DNA of 42,061 bases from an uncultured Eubacteriales bacterium (GTDB taxonomy: Bacteria > Bacillota > Clostridia > Christensenellales > Aristaeellaceae): NCBI GenBank assembly GCA_902773895.1, contig CACYGB010000011.1, positions 1-42,061 on the forward strand. The letters run 5' to 3'. Made by a program: the position numbers and the translations under genes. A model generated the notes under the pieces. The model made no database searches, was not told the DNA's origin, and saw only the letters and a list, made by a program, of their open reading frames with translations. Shown in pieces: positions 23,639 to 31,854 of this stretch; position 1 is the first letter of the stretch; the number at the start of each line of letters is the position of its first letter.

Positions 23639-23658
23639 ATAAATATCAAAGGAGGAAA
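23639..23658 (+). promoter_or_regulatory. Strong ribosome-binding leader of binding protein 2
   Basis: Differs at one of 20 bases from the leader at 15272-15291, although the flanking sequence differs. The conserved A/T-rich run plus AAGGAGGAAA probably boosts translation of the binding protein. Confidence 0.5.
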
Positions 23659-23663
23659 AACTC

Positions 23664-25157
23664 ATGAAAAAGCTGGTTTCCCTGTTTCTGGCGCTGGTGA
23701 TGCTGCTGTCCGTGACAAGCATCGCCTTGGCTGACGAACCCTTCGTCATCACCGTCATGCTGCCCGAATTCCCGTCTGAAGTGGATTTCGCAGCGGAAAA
23801 CAACCCGGTGCTGGATGCTATCGAAGCGGCCAGCGGCGTTCGGCTGAACGTGATCTGGGGCCCCAACTCCACCTATGGCGATCTGCTGAACACCACCCTG
23901 GCGGATTCCAAGCCGCCGATGCTGATTGCGGCCACCGACGCGCGGAATCCCCTGATCATCAACTCTGCCCGCGCGGGTGCTTTCTGGGATCTGACGGACT
24001 ATGTGAAGGATGCTGAAAACTATCCGCATCTGGCTGCCGGCAACGCGCAGATTTACAACAACATTTCCGTGGATGGCCGTGTGTACGGCATTTACCGCAG
24101 CCGTGTGTTCCCCCGCGGCGGCGTGTACTACCGCACCGACATCGCCAAGCAGATGGGCTTTGACAAAGAAGTGACCACCCTGGCGGACCTGACCGAACTG
24201 GCGGAAGCGCTGGCCAAGTACAGCGACGACACGTATGCCCTGAATATGTGCTCCTATACCGCCGGCACCATCAGCGTGATTACCGTGGCCTTCGGTGCGC
24301 CCAACAACTGGGGCGTGGATGAAAACGGCAACATCTATCCCGCGCACCTGTCTCCCGCTTACCTGGAGGGCCTGAACTGGCTGCGCCATCTGTATGAAAT
24401 CAAGGGCATCGACCCCAACTTCGCCCAGATTTCTACCTCCGACTGGGACAATATCGAACGCACCGGCAAGGCCTTCATGCGCTTCGACTGCCTGGACAAC
24501 GCGCATCGTCAGCAGGAATGGTTTGAAAAGAACGCCGGCGTTACCGAGCTGATCTGGCAGTCTGTGGGCCCGCTGGCCAAGGAAGACGGCTCCATCACTG
24601 TGTGGCCCCAGAATGCCGGCTTCAACGGCGAAATCCTGATCACCAAAACCGTTTCCGAAGCGGACCTGCCCAAGGTTGTGAAGTTCCTGGATTGGTGCAA
24701 CAGTGATGAAGGCGCCACCCTGCTCAACTGCGGCGTGCAGGATGCGACCTACTGGCTGGATGCGGACGGCTACCGCATTACGCCTTCCGCCGAAGAAACT
24801 GAAAAGACCAATGCCACCAAGATGTATCTGCATGACCTGAATCAGCTGGGTATGCAGGTGACCGGCAATCCCATCCTGCCCGCTTTGAAGCTGACTGCCC
24901 TGCGGCAGCGCTATGAAGACCTGAATGCGATTCTGGCGCCTTACGCGGTGCTGGATCCCTGCTATCCGCTGGTGAGCGAAACCAACGTGGCTTTCGGCAC
25001 CCAGCTGAGCCAGATCATTTCTGACGCTGCTGTGCAGTACATCGCCGGCCAGATCAGCGAAGCGGAACTGCGTGCTGCCTGGGAAGACTGGGCCATGCAG
25101 GGCGGCGATATGATGACGCAGGAATACAACGAAGCGTATCACGCTGCGCAGAACTGA
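23664..25157 (+). CDS. Extracellular sugar-binding protein 2 (YtcQ/LplA type)
   Basis: A 497-residue substrate-binding protein for the second importer. The signal peptide (MKKLVSLFLALVMLLSV core) is probably cleaved after IALA, before DEPFVITV; as in binding protein 1 there is no lipobox cysteine. The mature protein has the family pattern, for example SAEAGAFWDLT-like ARAGAFWDLTDYVKDAENYP and VYGIYRSRVFPRGGVYYRTD. The position after two permeases and GH105 suggests unsaturated rhamnogalacturonan oligosaccharides as ligand. It is followed by a stable hairpin without a T-run. Confidence 0.93.
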   Translation: MKKLVSLFLALVMLLSVTSIALADEPFVITVMLPEFPSEVDFAAENNPVLDAIEAASGVRLNVIWGPNSTYGDLLNTTLADSKPPMLIAATDARNPLIINSARAGAFWDLTDYVKDAENYPHLAAGNAQIYNNISVDGRVYGIYRSRVFPRGGVYYRTDIAKQMGFDKEVTTLADLTELAEALAKYSDDTYALNMCSYTAGTISVITVAFGAPNNWGVDENGNIYPAHLSPAYLEGLNWLRHLYEIKGIDPNFAQISTSDWDNIERTGKAFMRFDCLDNAHRQQEWFEKNAGVTELIWQSVGPLAKEDGSITVWPQNAGFNGEILITKTVSEADLPKVVKFLDWCNSDEGATLLNCGVQDATYWLDADGYRITPSAEETEKTNATKMYLHDLNQLGMQVTGNPILPALKLTALRQRYEDLNAILAPYAVLDPCYPLVSETNVAFGTQLSQIISDAAVQYIAGQISEAELRAAWEDWAMQGGDMMTQEYNEAYHAAQN

Positions 25158-25173
25158 TCATCCCTGATTCTTC

Positions 25174-25200
25174 GGGGCTGCCGCAAATGGCGGCAGCCCC
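25174..25200 (+). other. Stable intergenic hairpin without U-tract
   Basis: A perfect 11-bp GC-rich stem (25174-25184 with 25190-25200) and a 5-nt loop sit between the binding-protein gene and the deacetylase gene. No T-run follows. It is more likely a block to 3' exonucleases or a processing site that stabilises the upstream mRNA than a terminator. Confidence 0.7.
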
Positions 25201-25219
25201 ATTGATATGCGGAGGAAAC

Positions 25220-26020
25220 ATGAACAAGGTATATTGCTGCTTTCCCGGTGGAAAACACAAAGCGCTGACCATGAGCTATGACGACGGCAAGATCCAGGAT
25301 CGCCGTCTGGTGGACATTTTCAATCAAAACGGCATCAAAGGCACGTTTCATCTGAACAGCGGTCTGTTTACCGATGAAAGGCGCATCCGGCCGGAGGAAA
25401 TACCTTCCTTGTACCAGGGCCACGAGGTGGCATGCCACACGGTGACCCATCCCACCATCGCCCGCTGCCCGCTGCCCGAGGTAGCGCACGAGGTGCTGGA
25501 AGATCGTAAATTTCTGGAACAGTATACCCAATATCCCGTTCGGGGGCTGAGCTACCCCAACGGCTCTCTGAGCCCGGAAATCGAAAAACTGCTGCCGGCC
25601 TGCGGCATCCGTTATTCCCGGGTCGTGGGCTCTTCGGACAGCTTTGCGCTGCCGGAAGATCCTTATCGCTGGCAGGCCACCTGCCACCATAACCACAGGC
25701 TGATGGAATTGGGGGAGCAATTCCTGGCGCTGTATAAGAAGCAGTATCTCTACCTGATGTATGTGTGGGGACACAGCTATGAATTTGACGATAAGGGCAA
25801 CTGGGACCTGATGGAGGATTTCTGTCGCATGATGGGCGGAAAGGACGACATCTGGTACTGCACCAACATTCAGTTCCTGGATTGCATGGATGATTATGCC
25901 CGGCTGCAGTTTGCGGCGGACAACCATTTTGTTTATAATCCCAACGCCCGGGACTGCTGGATTTCTGTCAATGATCAGCCTGCCGTTTGCATTCCCGCGG
26001 GGCAAACGGTGCAGCTGTAA
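25220..26020 (+). CDS. NodB-type polysaccharide deacetylase-like protein
   Basis: A 266-residue carbohydrate esterase family 4-like protein. Motif 1 is present as SYDDG (19-23, Asp21 and Asp22) and motif 2 as HTVTHPT (73-79, metal ligands His73 and His77), so the metal site appears intact. The sequence YPNG around 115 and YVWGHSYEF near 190 fit the later NodB motifs loosely. No signal peptide or anchor, so it is probably cytoplasmic, unlike classical cell-wall deacetylases; the likely job is removing acetyl groups from imported pectin fragments or another sugar (inference). The ATG at 25220 has GGAGG 5 nt upstream, which rules out a longer frame from 25187. Confidence 0.82.
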   Translation: MNKVYCCFPGGKHKALTMSYDDGKIQDRRLVDIFNQNGIKGTFHLNSGLFTDERRIRPEEIPSLYQGHEVACHTVTHPTIARCPLPEVAHEVLEDRKFLEQYTQYPVRGLSYPNGSLSPEIEKLLPACGIRYSRVVGSSDSFALPEDPYRWQATCHHNHRLMELGEQFLALYKKQYLYLMYVWGHSYEFDDKGNWDLMEDFCRMMGGKDDIWYCTNIQFLDCMDDYARLQFAADNHFVYNPNARDCWISVNDQPAVCIPAGQTVQL

Positions 26021-26040
26021 GCGCGAAGGAGGAGGAAACC

Positions 26041-27102
26041 ATGGAAATTTATCGCGACAAAATAACCGGCTATGAAGTGCGCCGTTACGCCCATGGTCCG
26101 GAAAGGAATTCCAAACTGTATTTTACCTGTGAAAACTTTTCCACCGACGATCGGTATTTCTTCTTTATGAAGCAGCAGCTGGAAGGGAAAACGGACGGCG
26201 GCTGCTACCGGGCCAACGTGGAAACAGGGGAGATCGAGCGCATCACCGATTATTCCTTCCGGGGCTTTGCCACTGACCGGGAAAAGAACATCGGCTACAC
26301 CTGCAGGAATGAAACAGAGGTTTTCGCCGTTGATCTGGACACCAAGGAAATGAAAAAAATCGGCGACCTGCCCAAGGGCGGCCAAATTACCGGCCACCTG
26401 ACGGCCGCGAATACCGGCCGTATTGCCTGCAGCTATCATCTGTCCAACAAGTATTATGGCCTGGTGATCCTGGACCCCGGCCAGGAAGCCCAGGTGGTGT
26501 ATCAGAGCGATTACCGGCTGGGACACGCGCAAATCTGCCCCACGGATGAAAACCTGATTTTCTACATTCATGAAACCGAAGGCGACGCCTTCCAGCGCAC
26601 CTGGATGTTCGACGTGAAGGAACGCTATGTGCGGCCCTATTATGTGGAGCATCCCAGTGAATGGATCACCCATGAGGTGTGGGCGTCGGACGGCACGGAA
26701 ATGGCCATGATGAAGCTGGACCCGGCGGGCTTTGTGGATGGGGACAAGGGGGAATTCCACACCGGCAATATCATCATCGGTGACAAGGACGGCCGCCATT
26801 TTGACGTGGCCGCCCAGAGTATGCAGCTGCTGCACCCCTGCATCAGCCGGGACCACAAGTGGCTGTGCGCGGACCGGATCAGCTATCTGGGCACCACCGT
26901 GCAGGAAGGCGTGGTGCTGATCGAACGGGCCACAAAGAAGGCCAAGCTGATCGCCACCACGGGCCGGTGCAAAACCGGTGCGGATCACCAGCATCCCTCC
27001 TTCAACCGCCGGGGCGACCAGATCCTGTTTTCCAACCCCGATGAAAACGGCGTGGGCCAGGTGTGCGTGATCGACCTGAACCAGGTTTGGAAGGATTGGT
27101 GA
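26041..27102 (+). CDS. Oligogalacturonate lyase-like protein (PL22)
   Basis: A 353-residue seven-bladed beta-propeller of the Ogl type, which splits digalacturonate and short unsaturated oligogalacturonates by beta-elimination in the cytoplasm. Blade repeats are visible as recurring strand patterns (DDRYFFFMKQ, RGFATDREKNIGYTC, GHAQICPTDENLIFYIHE, HPCISRDHKWLCAD, HQHPSFNRRGDQILFSN). Candidates for the metal-binding and catalytic histidines are His211, His265, His316 and His318. It is a little shorter than characterised PL22 enzymes (about 385), so family membership is secure but activity on the usual substrate is inferred. AAGGAGG precedes the ATG. No signal peptide. The next gene begins 4 nt after its stop. 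Confidence 0.88.
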   Translation: MEIYRDKITGYEVRRYAHGPERNSKLYFTCENFSTDDRYFFFMKQQLEGKTDGGCYRANVETGEIERITDYSFRGFATDREKNIGYTCRNETEVFAVDLDTKEMKKIGDLPKGGQITGHLTAANTGRIACSYHLSNKYYGLVILDPGQEAQVVYQSDYRLGHAQICPTDENLIFYIHETEGDAFQRTWMFDVKERYVRPYYVEHPSEWITHEVWASDGTEMAMMKLDPAGFVDGDKGEFHTGNIIIGDKDGRHFDVAAQSMQLLHPCISRDHKWLCADRISYLGTTVQEGVVLIERATKKAKLIATTGRCKTGADHQHPSFNRRGDQILFSNPDENGVGQVCVIDLNQVWKDW

Positions 27103-27105
27103 AGG

Positions 27106-27774
27106 ATGCCGACGATCTGGATCATTGGTGATTCCACGGTGGAGGACAACAAGCCGCCGTTCCGGGGCTGGGGCTGGGCTTTGCCCCGGTTTGTGCGGGA
27201 AGGAGTACGGGTGCGGAACATTGCCCTCAGCGGGCGCAGCAGCCGTTCCTTTCGGGAGGAAGGATTGTTTTCCCCGGCGGAAAAAGAGATGACAGCGGGG
27301 GATCTGCTGCTGATACAATTCGGTCACAACGATGAAAAGGACGATGAAAGGCACACCGATCCCGACACCACCTTCAAGGAAGAGCTTTGGCGCTATTGCC
27401 GTATTGCGCTGGAAAGGGGCGCTCAGCCCGTGCTGCTGACGCCCGTTTCCCGACGCTTTTTTGTGGGCGGCGGCAGCATGCTCTACACCCACGGGGAATA
27501 CCCCCGGGCGATCCGGGAACTGGCGGCGGAAAAACAGGTGCCCTTGTGCGACCTGAAAAAGGACAGCAGGCAGCTGTATCTTTCCTTGGGAGAGGAGAAA
27601 ACAGCGGAGCTGTTCGTCCGCCTTGCGCCCGGGGAAAACCCCGATTTTCCCGACGGACATGACGACAAAACGCATTTCAACGAAAACGGCGCCGAGAAAA
27701 TTTGCAGCCTGGTGGTTCAGGAACTGCGGCAGTATCCCGTATGCGCTGCTTTCCTGAAGAGGGAATATGCGTAA
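27106..27774 (+). CDS. SGNH hydrolase, rhamnogalacturonan acetylesterase type, copy 1
   Basis: A 222-residue esterase of carbohydrate esterase family 12 type, which removes acetyl groups from galacturonate in RG-I. Four SGNH blocks are seen: GDST with nucleophile Ser10, the glycine block NIALSGRSSRSF (38-49), GHND (73-76) and the Asp187-x-x-His190 pair in DKTHFNENGA. There is no signal peptide, matching the intracellular B. subtilis YesT/YesY. It starts 4 nt after the PL22 stop and its end overlaps the GH2 start by 8 nt, so the three are translationally coupled. Confidence 0.9.
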   Translation: MPTIWIIGDSTVEDNKPPFRGWGWALPRFVREGVRVRNIALSGRSSRSFREEGLFSPAEKEMTAGDLLLIQFGHNDEKDDERHTDPDTTFKEELWRYCRIALERGAQPVLLTPVSRRFFVGGGSMLYTHGEYPRAIRELAAEKQVPLCDLKKDSRQLYLSLGEEKTAELFVRLAPGENPDFPDGHDDKTHFNENGAEKICSLVVQELRQYPVCAAFLKREYA

Positions 27775-30700
27775 CAGGTATTTTTTTCATCAAAACTGGC
27801 GTTTCAGGCTGGCCAACGCTTTTCCTTTGGAACAGGCGTTGGCCGCCTGCCGGGACCGGGAAGGCAGAAGCCCCACAGACCGGCTTTATGACGATGCGGA
27901 TTGGGAGCAGGTGACGCTGCCGCATACCTTCAACGGCGAGGATTTGTTTGCAACGCCTATTGAGGACGGCGGCAGCGGACAGAAGCGCACCTGCGCTTTT
28001 TACCGGAACCGCCTGGCTGTGCCGTCCGTGCATCGGGACAAGCGGGTCGTCATGACCTTGGAAGGGATCAGGCAGACCTGTTATTTGTATGTCAACGGCT
28101 GCCTGGCCGGGTATTATGAAATGGGCGTTGGTCCCTTCGGGTTTGACCTGACGCCGTTTTTGGACGCTTCCGGCGATAACGTGATCGCTGTTGCCACCGA
28201 CAACACCAGCACCCGCAATATTCCTTTCTGCATCGCGGAAACGCCCAACGCGCCGGATGCCGCGCCGGGCAGCTATCTGCAAAGCCAGGAGGAAAGCGCG
28301 CTCCTGGAAGGCGTGGGCTTTTCCTGGAACTGCAACGACTTCAATCCTACCATCGGCGGCCTCAGCCAGCCGGTGCAGGTATATTTTAAAAACAGCGTTC
28401 ACCTGACGCTGCCGCTGTACGCCAATCTTCAAAGCCACGGGACGTATGTTTTTGCGGATGCGTTTGATTTTTCCGCAAAGACTGCCCGTATCCACATCGA
28501 GGCGGAGGTTCGCAATGTATCCGGCTGTATGGCAAACTGCCGTGTGACGGCGCGTATCCGCATGTTGGACGGAAGAGAAATTGGCGTTTTGTCGTCGGAA
28601 ATGGAATCTGTTCCTCCTGTTTCCTGGGTTCCGCCGCAAACCCTGGTGCCGCCGGACGCTTACCGCTGGGAAAACGGCCGCTATGTGCCCCGGGAGGAGG
28701 ACCGGGTGCAGCCTACCTGCTTCGGCGCTGTTGCGGCGCAAACTATTCGTTTTTCAGCGATGGTATCCGGCCTGGAATTCTGGGAACCGGCGCATCCTGT
28801 GCTGTACCGGGTGGAGATCCTGCTGGAAGCCGATGGGCAGACGGTGGATACGGAAGAAATAGAAACAGGTTTCCGGAAAACCGGCTATGATTCAAACCGG
28901 GGCATTCTGATCAATGATCATCCGGTGTGGCTCCGGGGCTATGCCCAAAGAGCGTCCAACGAATGGGCGGAAAGCGGCATCGTGCCCCAGTGGATGCATG
29001 ACATGGACGCGCGCCTGATCCGGGAGAGCGGCGCCAACCATATCCGTTGGATGCACGTGGCGGCCAGCCCTGCGGATATCCGCTCCTGCGACCGCTGCGG
29101 CATCGTGTGCACACAGCCAGCCGGGGACAAAGAACGGGAAACCTTCGGCCGCCAGTGGGATCAGCGGGTGGAACTGATGCGCAACGTGATCCTGGCCTAT
29201 CGGAATCAACCGTCCATTCTGTTCTGGGAAGCCGGAAACAACGTGATTTCCACTTTGCATATGCGGGAAATGCGGCAATTGAAGCAGGCGCTGGATCCGC
29301 AGGGCGGACGGTGGATGGGCTGCAGGACCATCAATACGGAAGAAACCCTGAACGAAAGCGAGTATGTGGGCACCATGCTGAACCGGCATGCGGCCCGTTT
29401 CCTGGCGGAGCATGGGCCCATTACCGAGACGGAGTACAGCCGGGAGGAGGCGCCGCGGCGGGTTTGGGATGATTTTTCCCCGCCTGATTTTGATTACCGC
29501 TGCCGCTACCTGGGCAAAGGCGGAAAGAAGCAAAAGGGTCTGGATTTCTATGACCTGACCAGCGAAGACCTGGCGCTGGCCAATGCCCAAGGGTACAGTG
29601 AGTTTTTCTTTGACCGCATTGGCGGCGCGTCCGGCAAAAATCTGTACAGCGCCTGCGCGGCCCTGTGCTGGACGGATTCCGCGCAGCACGGCAGGCAAAG
29701 CTTCAGCGAGAACGGCCGCATGAGCGGACGGGTGGACGCCATCCGGGTGAAAAAACAGAGCTTCGATGTGTTCCGGGTCATGCAAAGCGTCCAACCGCGG
29801 CTGAAAATCCTGGGCCACTGGAATTATCCGCCGGAGGATGGGCGGAATTACCGGTATTGCGTCAAGCGCTTCAACGGCGTTTTCTGGGAGGACAGCGGCG
29901 GAACGGCGTTCCGTGATCCCAAGCATAAAACTGTTTACGTGGTGGCCGGCTACGCCGTTGCCCGTGTGGTGCTGCTTGTCAATGGCAGGCAGATCGGGGC
30001 GTGCTGCCGCCCGGAGCATGGCTTTGTATTTGCTTTTCCCGGCGTTGATGTAACGCAGCCCGGGTACGTGGAAGCCATCGGTTACGATTTTGACGGGAAA
30101 GCCGTATGCCGGGACCGCCTGGAGACCGTCGGGCAGGCCGCGAGGATCACGCTTGACGTCCATACAGCGCCGGGCGGCTGGCGTGCGGACGGTCAGGATT
30201 TGGCCTATGTGGATGTGAAAATCGTGGATAATCAGGGCAGGATTTGTCCGCTGGATGATCGGAAAATCAGTTTTCGCCTGTCTGGTCCAGCGGAGTTCCT
30301 GGGCGGATACAACAGCGGCCGGTTTCAGGGAAACGGCCGGCAGGACAGCGTGATCCGCCAACCCTTTGTGTTTGCCGAATGCGGTGTGAACCGCGTGCTG
30401 CTGCGTTCCGTCCGGGCAGCCGGACGGGTCAGGCTGACCGCTTCCGCTGCAGGCCTTCCGGATGCGGAGGCTGAGCTTCATTCCGCCGCCTGTGATCTGA
30501 ACACGCTTACCGGCGGGGAATGGGCAGATCAGCCGACGGAAACCGCCGGTTTTCCAGGCAGGGAAGAAGACTGGTTTTTGCCCATTCCGGCTTCGGACGC
30601 TGCCAAGTATGTGCCGGAGGCAGAAAACTACTGCAAGATCCTGGTGAACGGCCAGGAACCCGATTTCCGCGGCGTCCGGGCTGTAAACCGCAACGGCGCC

Positions 30701-31009
30701 GTTTGGGGCAACGTCCTGTGTGTGCTGGAGCGGATGAAGCAGCTTGCTCCGGACTGCCTGGATTATCAATGGGACGGAACACGTCTGACGATCCACTCAA
30801 ACGGCCATACGGTCATTGCCCGGATCGGAGAAACACATCTTCTGGCAGACGGCGGGGAAAGCCTGATGGACGGCCAGCCCTACCGGACGGAGGAAGGCAT
30901 TTTGGTGATGGAGGTCAGCGCCGCGGTCTCCCGGGTAGACGGGGCGCAGGTGCAGTACGACGAGAAAATCGGCGCGCTGCGCATCACTTTGAAAGGAGAA
31001 AAACAATGA
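27767..31009 (+). CDS. Large GH2 family glycosidase (beta-galactosidase-like) with altered acid/base site
   Basis: A 1080-residue multidomain protein. Order: GH2 sugar-binding sandwich (about 1-210, YLYVNGCLAGYYEMGVGPFGFDLT), immunoglobulin-like domain (about 210-370), TIM barrel (about 375-690), further sandwich domains (about 700-960), and a C-terminal segment (about 980-1080) resembling the copper-amine-oxidase N-terminal domain repeat. The probable nucleophile is Glu556 in ITETEYS. At the acid/base site the usual SxGNE reads WEAGNN (487-492), with Asn492 where glutamate is expected. No signal peptide: intracellular. The ATG overlaps the esterase stop. In this context it should trim galactose or another beta-sugar from RG-I fragments; exact specificity is open. 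Confidence 0.85.
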   Translation: MRNRYFFHQNWRFRLANAFPLEQALAACRDREGRSPTDRLYDDADWEQVTLPHTFNGEDLFATPIEDGGSGQKRTCAFYRNRLAVPSVHRDKRVVMTLEGIRQTCYLYVNGCLAGYYEMGVGPFGFDLTPFLDASGDNVIAVATDNTSTRNIPFCIAETPNAPDAAPGSYLQSQEESALLEGVGFSWNCNDFNPTIGGLSQPVQVYFKNSVHLTLPLYANLQSHGTYVFADAFDFSAKTARIHIEAEVRNVSGCMANCRVTARIRMLDGREIGVLSSEMESVPPVSWVPPQTLVPPDAYRWENGRYVPREEDRVQPTCFGAVAAQTIRFSAMVSGLEFWEPAHPVLYRVEILLEADGQTVDTEEIETGFRKTGYDSNRGILINDHPVWLRGYAQRASNEWAESGIVPQWMHDMDARLIRESGANHIRWMHVAASPADIRSCDRCGIVCTQPAGDKERETFGRQWDQRVELMRNVILAYRNQPSILFWEAGNNVISTLHMREMRQLKQALDPQGGRWMGCRTINTEETLNESEYVGTMLNRHAARFLAEHGPITETEYSREEAPRRVWDDFSPPDFDYRCRYLGKGGKKQKGLDFYDLTSEDLALANAQGYSEFFFDRIGGASGKNLYSACAALCWTDSAQHGRQSFSENGRMSGRVDAIRVKKQSFDVFRVMQSVQPRLKILGHWNYPPEDGRNYRYCVKRFNGVFWEDSGGTAFRDPKHKTVYVVAGYAVARVVLLVNGRQIGACCRPEHGFVFAFPGVDVTQPGYVEAIGYDFDGKAVCRDRLETVGQAARITLDVHTAPGGWRADGQDLAYVDVKIVDNQGRICPLDDRKISFRLSGPAEFLGGYNSGRFQGNGRQDSVIRQPFVFAECGVNRVLLRSVRAAGRVRLTASAAGLPDAEAELHSAACDLNTLTGGEWADQPTETAGFPGREEDWFLPIPASDAAKYVPEAENYCKILVNGQEPDFRGVRAVNRNGAVWGNVLCVLERMKQLAPDCLDYQWDGTRLTIHSNGHTVIARIGETHLLADGGESLMDGQPYRTEEGILVMEVSAAVSRVDGAQVQYDEKIGALRITLKGEKQ

Positions 31010-31842
31010 ACATCGGCATTCGGCTTCATGACACGGTTCCAGGCACCCTTCGGCAGCGACTGGCATTTATCCGCCGCCAGGGCTTTTCCTGCGCCCACAT
31101 CGCGCTGAGCAAGGTCATCGATGGCTTTGATATGGCAGAAGCGCCGGAAAAACTGAAGGAGGAGCTGGCTTCCTCCGTTCGGGAGGATTTATTGGCGGAG
31201 CATATCGAATGTGCCGTTCTGGGCTGCTATTTGAATCTGGCCGATCCCAACGAGGAGGAGCGGCAGCGCACCCAGGCGATCTACAAGGCGCATTTGCGGT
31301 TTTCGCCCATGATCGGCGCCCGGGTAGTTGGTACGGAAACATATGCAAATCCGCACTCCCATTTCCCGCAGGGCGCGGCAAGAAGCGAAGAAGCGTTCCG
31401 GCTCTTTATCGACGCGCTGCGGCCTGTGGTGCGCTGGGCAGAGGAAGCGGATGCCATTCTGGCGGTGGAGCCGGTGTATCATCACATCATTTCCACGCCG
31501 GAGCGTGCCCAGCGGATGCTGGATGAAGTGCCCAGTGATCATCTTCAGATCATTCTGGACGCCGTGAACCTGATCGGTCCGGACACTGCAGACCGCGCGG
31601 AAGAAATCGTGGAGGACGGGATCCGCCGGTTGGGCGACCGGGCTATGGTGTTGCATATGAAGGATTACGTGCTGCGGCCCAATGAAGTGCATTCCATTGC
31701 CTGCGGCACCGGCGTGATGCGGTTCGAATCGCTGCTTTCCCTGGCCAAACGCCACAGCCTGCCCATGACGCTGGAAGACACTACCCCCGAAAACGCCGAA
31801 CAGGCCCGGCTTTTCCTGGAAAAACAGGCGGCCGCGCTGTGA
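31006..31842 (+). CDS. Sugar phosphate isomerase/epimerase (xylose-isomerase-like TIM barrel)
   Basis: A 278-residue TIM-barrel protein. The metal-binding residues expected of this family are seen in order: Glu155 (AVEPVYHH), Asp185 (ILDAVNL), His217 (VLHMKD) and Glu257 (TLEDTTP). The ATG lies within ATGA, overlapping the GH2 stop by 4 nt, with GAAAGGAG before it. The substrate could be a hexuronate, tagaturonate-like ketose or deoxysugar; the sequence does not settle it. Being coupled to a pectin operon, it probably handles a released monosaccharide or uronate. Confidence 0.85.
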   Translation: MNIGIRLHDTVPGTLRQRLAFIRRQGFSCAHIALSKVIDGFDMAEAPEKLKEELASSVREDLLAEHIECAVLGCYLNLADPNEEERQRTQAIYKAHLRFSPMIGARVVGTETYANPHSHFPQGAARSEEAFRLFIDALRPVVRWAEEADAILAVEPVYHHIISTPERAQRMLDEVPSDHLQIILDAVNLIGPDTADRAEEIVEDGIRRLGDRAMVLHMKDYVLRPNEVHSIACGTGVMRFESLLSLAKRHSLPMTLEDTTPENAEQARLFLEKQAAAL

Positions 31843-31854
31843 GGGCGAACGATC

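Noticed and set aside
25174..25200. Hairpin as a normal terminator
   Set aside because: No T-run follows on the plus strand, and the downstream pectin genes have no other visible promoter.
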